Shown piece after piece: positions 1 through 11,214 of a stretch of DNA of 64,000 bases. Source of the stretch: RH-AL1 sp050013235. Its GTDB lineage: Bacteria; Pseudomonadota; Alphaproteobacteria; Rhizobiales; Beijerinckiaceae. The DNA lies in contig JBEKFQ010000015.1 in NCBI GenBank assembly GCA_050013235.1, forward strand, positions 1 through 64,000, read 5' to 3'. How positions within the stretch are numbered: the stretch's first letter is position 1; every line of letters begins with the position of its first letter. Both the position numbers and the translations under genes were made by a program. The notes beneath the pieces are model-generated. The model was not told the origin of the DNA. It saw only the letters and a list, made by a program, of their open reading frames with translations, and ran no database searches.

Positions 1-120
1 CAGACAGGGGCATCCCTGTCAGCAGAACTCGCTCTCCGCGACAGCGGTTCGTTCAATCAGAACATGCCCGCCAAGCCTACAAAAATATCAAGCCGCCGCC
101 CGGGGTTTCGCCCCTGTTGC

Positions 121-307
121 GAGGACTTGCTCTAACTCCTTACTAAGAGAGCGATTTCTTATCGCTTTGGCGAGTCCACCGAAGCGGAAAGCGCTCTAGC
201 ATGTCCCGAAAAAGTTACAGACTTTTTCGATCGAGGACATGCTCTAACTCCTTATTAAGAGAGCGATTTCTTATCGCTTTGACGAGTCCACCGAAGCGGA
301 AAGCGCT
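121..307. repeat. RIME-like palindromic repeat, about one and a half copies in tandem
   Basis: A partial unit (about 121-197) is followed by a full unit (about 195-307). The full unit has a strong hairpin with arms GCATGTCCcGAAAAAGT and ACTTTTTCgatcGAGGACATGC, then an AAGAGAGCGAtttCTTATCGCTTT segment and a second weaker palindrome ending AAGCGGAAAGCGCT. The same sequence recurs at 1853, 10386, 23842, 34123, 52085 and 52421. It lies just upstream of the panE-family gene, ending about 14 bases before its start codon. No protein-coding gene is supported in 1-321. Confidence 0.85.
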
Positions 308-321
308 AACCGGAGTTTTTC

Positions 322-1251
322 ATGCGGATCCTCATTCTCGGCGCGGGTGCCACGGGCGGCTATTTCGGCGGGCGGTTGGCCGAGGCAGGCGCCGATGTCA
401 CCTTTTTGCTGCGCCCGGCGCGGGCCGCCGAGATCGCGGCCGGGGGGCTACGGGTGGAAAGCCCCGAAGGGAATATTCTCACGAAGCCCGCGGTGATCAC
501 GGAGGCGGCGAGCCCTTTCGATCTCATCGTCGTCGCGTGCAAGGCCTATGATCTCGACAGCGCGATCGCGGCGATCAGGCCGGCCGCCGGGCCCAACACC
601 ACGATCCTGCCGCTCCTCAACGGCCTCGCCCATTACGCCGCCTTGGATGACGCCTTTGGCGCGAACAACGTCATCGGCGGCCTTTGTCACATTATGGCGG
701 CTCTGACGCCGGACGGCACCGTGCGCCATCTCGGCGGCCCCGCCAGCGTGACCTTCGGCGAGCGCGGCGGCGGCGTGAGCGCGCGCGCCGAGGCGATTGC
801 CGCGAGCTTCGCATCCGCGCGCTTCACCACGCGGCCGAGCCCAAACGTGATGCAGGAGGCATGGGAAAAATTCGGCCTTCTCGCGGCCCTGGCCAGCGCG
901 ACCTGCCTCATGCGCGCCAGCATCGGCGACATCGTGGCGGCGCAAGACGGCGAGGCGATCATCCGCGCGCTCTACGCGGAATGCCAGGCCATCGCGGCGG
1001 CATCGGGTTACGCGCTGCGCCCGAAGGCGGCCGCAAGCGCCCTGGCGTATCTCACCCAGCCAGGTTCCGCCGCCACGGCGTCGATGCTGCGCGATCTCGA
1101 AGCGGGCCAGCGTGTCGAAGCCGGCCATATCCAGGGCGATCTCATCGCGCGAGCGGCGGCGCGGGGCTTGGAGACGCCATTGCTGCGCGCCGCCTATTGC
1201 CATTTACAGTGCTACGAGGCGCGGCCGGCTCGATCTACCCCGGCGGTCTAA
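322..1251 (+). CDS. Ketopantoate reductase (PanE/ApbA) family protein
   Basis: A 309-residue NADPH-dependent reductase family protein. The N-terminus carries the Rossmann dinucleotide motif GAGATGG (residues 7-13), and LLNG near residue 94 matches the conserved Asn-Gly of the family. The expected catalytic lysine is seen in WEKFG near residue 182, but the asparagine that usually follows it in true ketopantoate reductases is not apparent, so it may act on another 2-oxo acid. The start follows GGAGTTTTTC, a reasonable ribosome site. panB lies about 33 kb away, so there is no pantothenate operon here. The cytosolic role in pantothenate synthesis is plausible but unproven. Confidence 0.75.
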   Translation: MRILILGAGATGGYFGGRLAEAGADVTFLLRPARAAEIAAGGLRVESPEGNILTKPAVITEAASPFDLIVVACKAYDLDSAIAAIRPAAGPNTTILPLLNGLAHYAALDDAFGANNVIGGLCHIMAALTPDGTVRHLGGPASVTFGERGGGVSARAEAIAASFASARFTTRPSPNVMQEAWEKFGLLAALASATCLMRASIGDIVAAQDGEAIIRALYAECQAIAAASGYALRPKAAASALAYLTQPGSAATASMLRDLEAGQRVEAGHIQGDLIARAAARGLETPLLRAAYCHLQCYEARPARSTPAV

Positions 1252-1292
1252 CCCTCCCGGCGCCGGCTAAAATTTCAAAGCGGACGCAAACT

Positions 1293-1760
1293 TCAAGAAG
1301 TTCGCTTCGGCTCATCGATCGTCCGGTACTCGCCGGGCTCGAGGTCGATGGTGGCGGGGCCGTGTTGCGGCCGGGGCTGGTCCGGCCCAGCTTGGGAAGC
1401 GCCGCCACGCAGCCATCCCGCGATCCAAACGCGCGGCGCGGCCAAGGCGAGGATCAGACCGAGCGCATCGGTGATGAAACCTGGAATCAGCAGCAGCACG
1501 GCGGCGATGGCGGCCAAAGTCTCGTCGAGCGCGATCGATCCCTGGAACACGGCGGCGCCGTTTTGCCCCGCCTCTTGCCGCAGCCGGGCCAGAGCCGACA
1601 ATCCCGCCCGCTTCAGCAAGGAGCCGCCGGCGATGCTGGTGAGAAGCCCCAGGAGGATCGCGGCGCCAAGGCCGATTTGATCCACGACCAGCGTGAAAAC
1701 CACGAGCTCGCTGGCGAGCCAGAGCACCAGTCCGAGCGTGATCTTGTTGCGCAAGGTCAT
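1293..1760 (-). CDS. fxsA: FxsA family membrane protein
   Basis: A small polytopic inner-membrane protein. The first helix begins TLRNKITLGLVLWLASELVV, followed by the family-typical GLLTSIAGGSLLKRAGL and a second hydrophobic block LLLIPGFITDALGLILAL (around residue 90). FxsA was named for suppressing F-exclusion of phage T7; its cell function is unknown. I chose ATG 1760 because homologues begin close to the first helix; an upstream ATG at 1790 would add ten residues. The C-terminal tail is hydrophilic and Arg/Pro-rich. It is convergent with the panE-family gene. Confidence 0.8.
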   Translation of the reverse strand: MTLRNKITLGLVLWLASELVVFTLVVDQIGLGAAILLGLLTSIAGGSLLKRAGLSALARLRQEAGQNGAAVFQGSIALDETLAAIAAVLLLIPGFITDALGLILALAAPRVWIAGWLRGGASQAGPDQPRPQHGPATIDLEPGEYRTIDEPKRTS

Positions 1761-1852
1761 ATGAGGTTCCAAAAAGAGACTGGTCTGCATTGCTTGCCCC
1801 GGAGACGCCGCTGCACCACCTCATTAGCTATGTAGCGGAACGGCCGGTCGCA

Positions 1853-1961
1853 AGCGCTTGTCACTTGGGCGATTCCGCTCAAGTGACAAGAAATCGCTCT
1901 CTTTAAGAAGGTAAAGCGTGTCCTCGATCACAAAAGTCCGCAACTTTTGTGGGACACGCTT
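1853..1961. repeat. RIME-like palindromic repeat (reverse orientation)
   Basis: A diverged copy of the element at 121-307, in opposite orientation. The hairpin AAGCGTGTCC...GGGACACGCTT encloses ACAAAAGTccgcAACTTTTGT, and CACTTGGGcgattccGCTCAAGTG forms the second palindrome. It lies in the 300-base gap between fxsA and cpoB, where I see no gene. Confidence 0.75.
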
Positions 1962-2094
1962 TTGTAGGCCGGTTTAAACGGACGCATCGGGCATCGGCGC
2001 CGGATTTTGCTCTCGCGAAGGAGCTTTTGCAAAATCTCCCCGTTTTCGCCGTGTTTATGCTAGCCATTGCCGCAACGATCACGGGACCTTTTGA

Positions 2095-3144
2095 ATGCTT
2101 TTTAATCACCGCCTCGCCATTGCCGCTCTGGTTTTCTCCCTTGCCGCCGCCGCGCCGGGCTTGGCGCAGGATTACAACCGGCCGCCGGCCAGTCTTTACG
2201 ACCAGGGCGAACCCGCCGCCGGCGGCTATCGCGGCGGGGCCGATCCCAGCGATCCCGGCGCGCTCTCCGTGCGTATCGGCAAGCTCGAGGGCCGGATCCG
2301 CGATATGACCGGTCAGATCGAGGAACTGCAAAACGCCAACCGCAAGCTTGTCGAACAGGTCCAAAAATTCCAGGCCGACGTCGAGTTCCGCCTTCAAGAC
2401 AAGGGCAGCCGCCCCTCTAAGCGCACCGAAGCCGCACCGCTGCCCGGCGAAACCGGGCCGGCCATGGATGCGGACGCCGTGCCGCCGGCCGCCCTCAAAC
2501 CCGCGCCTCTCAAGCCCGGCCGGAACGATTCCTTCGACCCCGATGCCGCGCCTAGCGCACCGGGCGCGCCAAAAGCGCTGGGGTCCACCACCCCATCGGC
2601 GCCCGAAGACGCCCCGCTGGATCTCGCGGGCGCCGGGCCCGCGCATGCCGCCGGCAGCCCTGGCGCTCTGGCGCCCACTTTGGCGCTGCCCTCTTCCTCC
2701 GCGCCGCCGGCCGGCGGGACGGTGACGCCCAATGGAACCGTCATCGCCAATGCGGCGCCCAATCCCACGCGGGAAGAATTCGACATTGCACTCGGCTATT
2801 ACCGGGACAAGCAATATGAAAGCGCCGAAAAAAGCTTCTCCGCTTTCATCGAAAAGAATCCGAAAAGCCGCCTTGTCGCCGATGCGACGTTTTATATCGG
2901 CGAGACCTTCGCGCAGCGCGGCCGTCCGCGCGAGGCCGCCGAGCAATATTTAAAAATCTCGACCGATTTCGCCACGTCCCCGCGCGCGCCCGAGGCCATG
3001 CTGCGGCTCGGCGTCCAGCTCAAGGCGCTGGGCGCCAAGGAACAGGCCTGCGCGACCTTCACCGAAATTGGCCGGAAATATCCCAACGCCCCGGCCTACG
3101 TGAAAACCAATGCCGATCGCGAGGCCAAACGCGCGCAATGCTGA
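2095..3144 (+). CDS. cpoB: Cell division coordinator CpoB (YbgF), Tol-Pal associated
   Basis: A 349-residue periplasmic protein. It begins with a Sec signal peptide (MLFNHRLAIAALVF to about residue 24, cleaved near GLAQ). Residues about 58-105 form a coiled coil (IGKLEGRIRDMTGQIEELQN), a long Pro/Ala-rich linker covers about 110-220, and TPR-like repeats fill the C-terminus from about 228 (FDIALGYYRDKQYESAEKSF). In other bacteria CpoB couples Tol-Pal constriction with peptidoglycan synthesis. It precedes tilS and ftsH, the usual alphaproteobacterial order, but tolQRAB-pal, normally immediately upstream, are not in the window. The linker is longer than in the enterobacterial protein. Confidence 0.9.
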   Translation: MLFNHRLAIAALVFSLAAAAPGLAQDYNRPPASLYDQGEPAAGGYRGGADPSDPGALSVRIGKLEGRIRDMTGQIEELQNANRKLVEQVQKFQADVEFRLQDKGSRPSKRTEAAPLPGETGPAMDADAVPPAALKPAPLKPGRNDSFDPDAAPSAPGAPKALGSTTPSAPEDAPLDLAGAGPAHAAGSPGALAPTLALPSSSAPPAGGTVTPNGTVIANAAPNPTREEFDIALGYYRDKQYESAEKSFSAFIEKNPKSRLVADATFYIGETFAQRGRPREAAEQYLKISTDFATSPRAPEAMLRLGVQLKALGAKEQACATFTEIGRKYPNAPAYVKTNADREAKRAQC

Positions 3145-3210
3145 GGAAGCGGCAGGATGGCAGGATGTGAATAGCGAATCCTTGTTACACCGCCGCCGTC
3201 ATGCCCGGCC

Positions 3211-4374
3211 ATGACGGTGGAGAGTCCATCGCCGGACGAGACTTGTGTGCATGCCGTAACCCTTGCGGGAAAGCGGGAGACGGACACAAGCGGCACCGGT
3301 TTTCCGTTCGATCTCAAAACTCTCTTCGCCGGCCTCGAGACCGCTCCCGCCTTGCTTCTTGCCGTCTCCGGCGGGCCGGATTCCGTTGCCTTGATGCTCC
3401 TTGCGGCCCGCTGGGCGGATTCGGCGGGCAAAGCGGCGCCCCGGCTTCATGTCGCCACCGTCGATCATGGCTTGCGGCCGGAGGCGCGAGTGGAAGCGGA
3501 AGGCGTGGCGGCGGCGGCGGCCAAGCTCGGGCTTCCCCATGCCATCCTGACCTGGACGGGCCCCAAGCCCAAGACCCGCATTCAAGAGCGCGCGCGGGAG
3601 GCGCGCTATGCCCTGCTTGGCGCCCATGCCCAAGACATCGGGGCCACGCATGTTCTCACCGCCCATCACGCCGACGATCAGGCGGAGACCATTCTGTTCC
3701 GGCTCGGACGCGGCAGCGGCCCCGGCGGGCTCGCCGGGATGAAGCGCGAAAGCCCCCTTGCGCCCGGCCTCGTCTTGGCCCGCCCGCTGCTCGGCCTCGC
3801 CAAGGCCCATCTGACCGGCATCTGCCAAGAGGCAGCGCATGCTTTCGCCGACGACCCCTCGAACCACGACCGGAGCTACGCGCGGGTAAAATTGCGAGCC
3901 GAGCACGAGGCCATCGCCCGACTCGGGCTCGATACGCCCACCCTCGTCCGGCTCGGCGCCCGGCTGGCCAGGGCCGAGGACGCCCTGGAGGCGGAGACCC
4001 GCCGCTGCTTGACCTTGGCCGGCGCCGCCTGGGAGCCCGGCCGGTTCACGGCGAAGCTCGCGCCGCTCCGGGACGCCAAGCCGGAAATCATGATCCGGCT
4101 GTTGCGCCAAGCCCTCGATGGCCTGAACCCCGGCGGCAAGCCGCCGCGCCTCGACCGCCTGGAGACCCTGGCGGAAAGCGTGAGCGCTTCGCTGCGGGCG
4201 GGCACGGGGCTGCGGGCCACCCTGCATGGAACCTGCGTCACGCTTTCGCGCGACACGATGCTCGTCATCGTGCCGGAGCCGCCAAGACGGCGCGGCCGGG
4301 CGCAAAAAGAATTGGACGGCGCGGCCGGACTTAAGAAGAGAAGAAGGGGGCAAAACACCGGGCCCGAATCGTGA
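3211..4374 (+). CDS. tilS: tRNA(Ile)-lysidine synthetase TilS
   Basis: This enzyme attaches lysine to C34 of the CAU-anticodon tRNA-Ile using ATP, converting its decoding from AUG to AUA; it is normally essential. The PP-loop signature SGGPDS is at residues 53-58, followed by VDHGLRPEA and the HHADDQAETILFRL motif that is strongly diagnostic of TilS. The protein is 387 residues, compact, as in many alphaproteobacteria. It follows cpoB by 66 bases and precedes ftsH. A fragment resembling the dispersed repeat (CTTCTTAAGAGAGAGC) lies a few bases past its stop. Confidence 0.93.
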   Translation: MTVESPSPDETCVHAVTLAGKRETDTSGTGFPFDLKTLFAGLETAPALLLAVSGGPDSVALMLLAARWADSAGKAAPRLHVATVDHGLRPEARVEAEGVAAAAAKLGLPHAILTWTGPKPKTRIQERAREARYALLGAHAQDIGATHVLTAHHADDQAETILFRLGRGSGPGGLAGMKRESPLAPGLVLARPLLGLAKAHLTGICQEAAHAFADDPSNHDRSYARVKLRAEHEAIARLGLDTPTLVRLGARLARAEDALEAETRRCLTLAGAAWEPGRFTAKLAPLRDAKPEIMIRLLRQALDGLNPGGKPPRLDRLETLAESVSASLRAGTGLRATLHGTCVTLSRDTMLVIVPEPPRRRGRAQKELDGAAGLKKRRRGQNTGPES

Positions 4375-4453
4375 CACGATCCGGAAACTTCTTAAGAGAG
4401 AGCCAATTTCCACCGGCAAATCCCCGGTTTTTCAAGAAAATCCGGGAAAAGGC

Positions 4454-4479
4454 GTTGACATCTCCGCAAGCGGCCATCT
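4454..4479 (+). promoter_or_regulatory. Candidate heat-shock (RpoH) promoter of ftsH
   Basis: GTTGAC at 4454-4459 and CCATCT at 4474-4479 are separated by 14 bases. This resembles the alphaproteobacterial sigma-32 pattern (CTTGAA, 13-15 bases, CCATNT). It lies about 140 bases upstream of the ftsH start. FtsH is a sigma-32 target in E. coli, which supports the reading, but the match is by eye and one of several possible in the leader. Confidence 0.4.
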
Positions 4480-4618
4480 TGGCAAGAGGGAGTAGGGAGC
4501 CTACATTGGTTGCAAGCGGCTCTAGCCGGATCCGCCATGGTTTCCGTCACGCGTCACCGCACCGGCCATTTTTCTCCTTCGGGTCCTGGCTTCCGGGCCA
4601 AACCCTTCTGGATCGCAG

Positions 4619-6541
<1,923 letters not shown>

Positions 6542-6560
6542 TTGGCGTAAAAGCGTTGAG

Positions 6561-6594
6561 AAAAGGCCTGCTTCCCTCGAAGCAGGCCTTTTTT
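6561..6594 (+). terminator. Rho-independent terminator of ftsH
   Basis: A perfect 9-bp stem GGCCTGCTT / AAGCAGGCC (6565-6573 with 6580-6588) with loop CCCTCG, extended by A-T pairs and followed by TTTTTT. It begins about 20 bases after the ftsH stop. Confidence 0.93.
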
Positions 6595-6599
6595 ATATC

Positions 6600-6989
6600 G
6601 AGGCCGGACGCTTGCCGCGCTCTCCTTCGCCCACGCGCGGGAGAAGGAATCTCCCTCCGGTTCCCGCATTGACAAACGTTTGATTCGGAGTCCGTCCGCG
6701 GCCCCTCGCGGCTCGCGCCGTCCCGCGCCTACCAAAGTCTCGAAACACAAAATCCAGCCCCTCCTTAGCTCCAGAACCCCGCATGTTGTGGAGAACAAAG
6801 CCAGACTCATCCCCGGACATCGATTCGGGCGCGATTCGTTCGCGGGCCGTTCGATGTGTAAATTTCGCGGCCGGCGGGCGTGTCGTTATGAGACGGCCTT
6901 TTCTCGCGTCCCTTGCGCTTTGGAGGTTGCGGCAAGGGGGGCTCGCCCCTAAATTAACCTCGATCCCGCCGGGGCGCGCGCGACTTTTC
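6600..6989. other. Intergenic leader of the helicase gene
   Basis: About 390 bases between the ftsH terminator and the preferred helicase start. An open frame continuous with the helicase extends back to 6783, but its translation (Arg-rich, without the conserved P-loop context) does not look like a conserved N-terminus. No other gene, RNA or strong promoter was recognised. Confidence 0.5.
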
Positions 6990-9900
6990 ATGAACCTGCC
7001 ATTTTCCGCCCATCCGCCCGTCCGGGACGATCGCCTTCCGCGCGAGCGGCTGTCGAACGTCAGCATGGTGCTGGGGCCGACCAATACCGGAAAAACGCAT
7101 TTTGCCATCGAGCGGCTGCTGTCGCATCGCTCCGGCATGATCGGCCTGCCGCTGCGGCTGTTGGCGCGCGAAGTCTACAACCGGGTCGTCGAAAAGGTGG
7201 GCTCCGAGGCCGTCGCGCTCGTCACGGGCGAGGAAAAGATCAAGCCCAAGGGCGCGCGCTACTGGATTTGCACCGTCGAAGCGATGCCGAGGGATCTCGA
7301 TCTCGCCTTTGTCGCCATCGACGAGGTCCAGCTCGCCGCCGATCTCGACCGCGGCCATGTCTTCACCGACCGCATCTTGAACCGCCGGGGCCTGGAGGAG
7401 ACGCTGCTGATCGGCGCCTCGACGATGCAACAGCCGCTGCAAGCGCTTTTGCCGGACGCGCGAATCATTTCGCGGCCGCGTTTGTCGAAACTGACCTTCG
7501 CCGGGGAGAAGAAAATCGCGCGCCTGCCGCGCCGCAGCGCCATCGTCGCCTTTTCCGCCGAGGAGGTCTATGCCATCGCGGAATGGCTGCGGCGGCAGAA
7601 GGGCGGCGCGGCCGTGGTGCTTGGCGCTTTGTCGCCGCGCACGCGCAATGCCCAGATCGACATGTATCAAAACGGCGATGTCGATTACATCGTCGCCACC
7701 GATGCCATCGGCATGGGGCTCAATCTCGATGTCGATCACATCGCGTTCGCGGCGGGCAAGAAATTCGACGGCTGGCAGCACCGGCCTCTCACGGCGGCGG
7801 AATTCGGGCAGATCGCGGGCCGCGCCGGACGCCATTTGCGCGACGGCACCTTTGGCACGACCGGCCGCTGCGATCCCTTCTGCAACGAATTAGTGGAAAT
7901 GTTGGAGGATCATCGCTTCGATCCCGTGCGTATGCTGCAATGGCGCAACACTGACCTCGATATGGCCTCGCTCGACGCCTTGGCCGCGACGCTGGATGTT
8001 CTGCCGGGCGAGCCGGGCCTGACGCGCGCACCCCTCGCCCAAGACCAGCTCGTGCTCGAAATTGCGGCGCGGGACGGTGACGTCCGCAAGGTTGCACGCA
8101 ACCGGGGAGACGTTGCACGTCTTTGGGAATGCTGCCAAATTCCGGATTACCGCAAACTTTCGCCCGCCGCCCACGCGGAACTTGTCCTGACCGTTTACAG
8201 TTTTGTCGTTCGTGCCGGGCGCATTCCCGACGACTGGTTCGCGCGCCATGTCGATGCGCTCGACCGGACCGATGGCGACCTCGATTCGATCTCCGCGCGC
8301 ATCGCCCAAGTGCGAACTTGGACGTTTATTGCCAACCGGCCTGACTGGTTACGCGATCCCGAGCATTGGCAGGGCGTGACGCGTCGGGTAGAGGACAGTC
8401 TGTCGGACGCTTTACACGAACGGCTAGCCCAAAGATTCGTCGACCGCAGGACCAGTGTTCTGATGCGTCGATTACGAGAGAACGCAATGTTGGAAGCCGA
8501 AATTACCTCCTCAGGCGACGTCATGGTCGAAGGCCAGCATGTTGGTCATCTCGACGGCTTTCGCTTCACGCCGGACCCGCAAGCGTCCGGCGAGGCCGCC
8601 AAGGCCTTGAACGCCGCCGCGCAAAAAGCGCTGGCCTCGGAAATCGAGGGCCGGGCGCTGCGCGTTCACGAAGCGGTCGATGAAGCCTTCGTGCTTGCCA
8701 ACGACGGTTTGATCCGCTGGCTCGGCGAACCGGTCGGGCGGCTCACCGCGGGGGCTCATATTCTCGAGCCGCAAATCCGGGTCATTGCCGACGAGCAATT
8801 GACCGGCGCCGCGCTGGAGCAGGTGCAACGCCGCCTCGATCTGTGGATCGCCCAGCACGTCAAGAAGCTGCTGGGACCGCTGAGCGATCTCGAAAAGTCC
8901 GGCGAGCTCGAGGGAATCGCCAAAGGCATCGCCTTCCAGATCGCCGAATCGCTCGGGGTGCTGGAACGCGGCCGGGTCGCGGAAGAGGTCAAGAACCTCG
9001 CGCAAGACGCGCGGGCCACGCTGCGGAAACTGGGCGTGCGGTTCGGCGCCTATCATCTCTATCTCCCCGCCTTGGTCAAACCGGCGCCGCGCGCGCTGGC
9101 CGCGCAGCTCTGGGCCTTGAAGAATGGCGGCGTGGAAGGCGTGAAGGGGCTCGACGAAGTCCCGCATCTCGCGTCGTCCGGCCGCACCTCCTTCGTCGCC
9201 GATCCGGCCGTGCAAAAGGGGTTTTACCGGGCGGCCGGTTTCCGCGTGTGCGGCGAGCGAGCGGTGCGCGTCGATATTTTGGAACGTTTGGCCGATCTCA
9301 TCCGCCCCGCCATCGCCTATCGTCCGGGAACGACGCCGGGCGAGCCGCCGGCGGGCACGGCCGACAATGAGGGTTTCGTCGTGACCGTCGGCATGACGTC
9401 GCTGGCCGGCTGCTCGGGCGAGGCCTTTGCCTCCATCCTGAAATCCTTGGGCTATGTGCTCGACCGCCGTCCTGGCCCGGCGATCACCGTACCGCTCGTG
9501 CCGAAGGCGGCGACCGAGCCGGTGCAGGTGGCCCCGGCTCCAGAGCAAACGCCGGCCGCGGAAGCCGCGCCGCGCGAAAAGCATGACGCCGGTCCGTCCG
9601 AGGTTGTGGCCGAGGGTCTTGGCGCCGGGACGGGCGAAGCCTTGCCGGAGGCGGCTCCGGTCCTGGAGACCGAATCTGCTCCAGAGCCTGAGTCCGCTCC
9701 AGAGGCTGCGTCTGCTGCCCCGGAGATTGCGCCCGAGGAGCCTGCGGTGGAGGAAACCGCTCCCGCCGCTGTTTCCGACGAGGCCAGCTCCGCCACCGTC
9801 GAGGCGATCGGCGAGGCGCATGCGCCGGAAGCGTCCGAGGCCCCCATCGCGGAAGCGGCAACGGCGGACGAAGATGCTCCCGCGGAGCCCGTCGAAATTC

Positions 9901-10388
9901 CCTTGATCGAGGTTTGGCGGCCGCATCGCCAGAATGTCCATAACCGCCGGCCGGCCGGCGATCGCACGAAGTTCCAGGGGCGGCGGGATCGTGGCCCCGC
10001 CAGCCAGCCGCAGACTCAAACAGCCTCGGGCCAAGCCCCAACCGAAGCCGGGACGGCTCCGGAGGAGGCACCGAAAAGCAATCGCCCCGAACGGTCCGCG
10101 CGTTACCGGCGGCCCGAAGGCGAGGCCTACAGCCGCCCCGCCGGCGGCGACAGCCGGTCCAAGGGCGGTGGCGGCGGCGAGAGAAACGGCGGCGGTCAAG
10201 GCCGCCCGCATGGCGGCGACGCCCGGCGCGGGGAGCCAAACCATGGCGGCAAACCCCGCCGCGAGGATCGCGTACCCTCGTTCCAGACGACGGAAAAGCC
10301 CAAGCCGCGCGATCGCGCGCCCGATCCCGACTCGCCCTTCGCCAAGCTCGCGGCGCTCAAGGAGCAGATGGAAAAGGACCGGCGCTAG
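6990..10388 (+). CDS. SUV3-like superfamily 2 RNA helicase with long disordered tail
   Basis: An alphaproteobacterial helicase related to mitochondrial SUV3. With ATG 6990 it has 1132 residues. The P-loop is GPTNTGKT (about 29-36), motif II is DEVQ (about 111-114) and motif VI is QIAGRAGRH (about 274-282), as in SUV3/Ski2-type enzymes. Residues about 300-830 hold the SUV3 C-terminal region. From about 840 the protein is low-complexity: first Ala/Glu/Pro-rich and acidic, then Arg/Gly/Pro-rich and basic, ending FAKLAALKEQMEKDRR. I chose 6990 because the conserved fold begins soon after; upstream starts to 6783 are open. The stop TAG overlaps the adjoining repeat. RNA turnover is inferred from SUV3. 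Confidence 0.85.
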   Translation: MNLPFSAHPPVRDDRLPRERLSNVSMVLGPTNTGKTHFAIERLLSHRSGMIGLPLRLLAREVYNRVVEKVGSEAVALVTGEEKIKPKGARYWICTVEAMPRDLDLAFVAIDEVQLAADLDRGHVFTDRILNRRGLEETLLIGASTMQQPLQALLPDARIISRPRLSKLTFAGEKKIARLPRRSAIVAFSAEEVYAIAEWLRRQKGGAAVVLGALSPRTRNAQIDMYQNGDVDYIVATDAIGMGLNLDVDHIAFAAGKKFDGWQHRPLTAAEFGQIAGRAGRHLRDGTFGTTGRCDPFCNELVEMLEDHRFDPVRMLQWRNTDLDMASLDALAATLDVLPGEPGLTRAPLAQDQLVLEIAARDGDVRKVARNRGDVARLWECCQIPDYRKLSPAAHAELVLTVYSFVVRAGRIPDDWFARHVDALDRTDGDLDSISARIAQVRTWTFIANRPDWLRDPEHWQGVTRRVEDSLSDALHERLAQRFVDRRTSVLMRRLRENAMLEAEITSSGDVMVEGQHVGHLDGFRFTPDPQASGEAAKALNAAAQKALASEIEGRALRVHEAVDEAFVLANDGLIRWLGEPVGRLTAGAHILEPQIRVIADEQLTGAALEQVQRRLDLWIAQHVKKLLGPLSDLEKSGELEGIAKGIAFQIAESLGVLERGRVAEEVKNLAQDARATLRKLGVRFGAYHLYLPALVKPAPRALAAQLWALKNGGVEGVKGLDEVPHLASSGRTSFVADPAVQKGFYRAAGFRVCGERAVRVDILERLADLIRPAIAYRPGTTPGEPPAGTADNEGFVVTVGMTSLAGCSGEAFASILKSLGYVLDRRPGPAITVPLVPKAATEPVQVAPAPEQTPAAEAAPREKHDAGPSEVVAEGLGAGTGEALPEAAPVLETESAPEPESAPEAASAAPEIAPEEPAVEETAPAAVSDEASSATVEAIGEAHAPEASEAPIAEAATADEDAPAEPVEIPLIEVWRPHRQNVHNRRPAGDRTKFQGRRDRGPASQPQTQTASGQAPTEAGTAPEEAPKSNRPERSARYRRPEGEAYSRPAGGDSRSKGGGGGERNGGGQGRPHGGDARRGEPNHGGKPRREDRVPSFQTTEKPKPRDRAPDPDSPFAKLAALKEQMEKDRR

Positions 10389-10500
10389 AGCATGTCCCGA
10401 AAAAGTTGCAGACTTTTTCGAGCGAGGACATGCTCTAACTTCTTAAAAAGAGAGCGAGTTCTTATCGCTTTGGTGAGTCCACCAAAGCGGAACGCGCTCT
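10386..10500. repeat. RIME-like palindromic repeat
   Basis: A full copy beginning TAGAGCATGTCCCG, with hairpin AAAAAGTtgcagACTTTTT inside the AGCATGTCC/GGACATGCT arms, then AAAGAGAGCGA and a second palindrome GCTTTGGTGAGTCCACCAAAGC ending AACGCGCTCT. The first three bases are the stop codon of the helicase gene. Confidence 0.9.
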
Positions 10501-10511
10501 GGCCCGTTGGG

Positions 10512-11048
10512 TCAAGCTTCCAAAGGGTAGGCGGCCTCGATGACATAGGGGCCGCCGCCCAGGGAATCGCGCGCGGACATCAGGACGAACTGCTTGGCCT
10601 CGAAGGAGCGCGAAGGCAGGAAACCACGTGCCGAGATATAATCGGCCACGGCCAGCGCGGAGGTTTGACGCAGGCGGGCGAGCGTAACATGGGGCGAGAA
10701 TTTCCGGGTCTCGGCGGGAAGGCCGAGGCGACGCATGAGCCGTTCTTGCCCAGCCTGGAATTCGAGGAGCGGCGTTTCCGGCTTCACCGCCGCCACGATG
10801 GCTCGCGGCTTGCCGCCGCCAAAGGCGGTGAGTCCCTCGAGCGTCACCGTCAAAGGCTTGCGCTGGATCCGCTCGAGCAGGGCATGGATCTCGCGGGCCT
10901 CCGCCTCGCCGGTATCGCCGATGAAGCGCAAGGTGATGTGGTAATTCTCGACATCGATCCACCGCGCGCCCGGCAACCCGCCGCGTAGCATCGCGAGGTC
11001 CGCGGCAATGTCTTCCGGCAGTTCGAGAGCCGTGAAAAGGCGGGGCAT
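10512..11048 (-). CDS. thpR: RNA 2',3'-cyclic phosphodiesterase (ThpR/LigT family)
   Basis: A 2H-phosphoesterase family protein of about 178 residues that hydrolyses 2',3'-cyclic phosphate ends of RNA in characterised homologues. The two catalytic motifs are visible: YHITLRF (about residue 41) and PHVTLARL (about 124). I chose ATG 11048 (MPRLFTALELPED) because the family starts at this point; an in-frame start at 11105 adds 19 unconvincing residues. It is convergent with the SUV3-like helicase, with the repeat at 10386 between them. Confidence 0.88.
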   Translation of the reverse strand: MPRLFTALELPEDIAADLAMLRGGLPGARWIDVENYHITLRFIGDTGEAEAREIHALLERIQRKPLTVTLEGLTAFGGGKPRAIVAAVKPETPLLEFQAGQERLMRRLGLPAETRKFSPHVTLARLRQTSALAVADYISARGFLPSRSFEAKQFVLMSARDSLGGGPYVIEAAYPLEA

Positions 11049-11214
11049 GGCGGCAAGGCTCGCAGGAAACGTCTCTACAAAAACAAGCGTTACGGGTGAG
11101 GTCAAGGGTTAGTGAACGAAGTGGTTAGGTCAGGCGATCACCCCAGCGCACCAGCCCCCTCCACCATGCTCCGCATGGTCCCCCTCCCCCGCTCCGCGTG
11201 GGAGGATCTTCCCC

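Noticed and set aside
201..551. Open frame of 116 residues running from the repeat into the panE-family gene
   Set aside because: It starts in the palindromic repeat and overlaps panE in another frame; its Arg/Gly-rich translation is a high-GC shadow.
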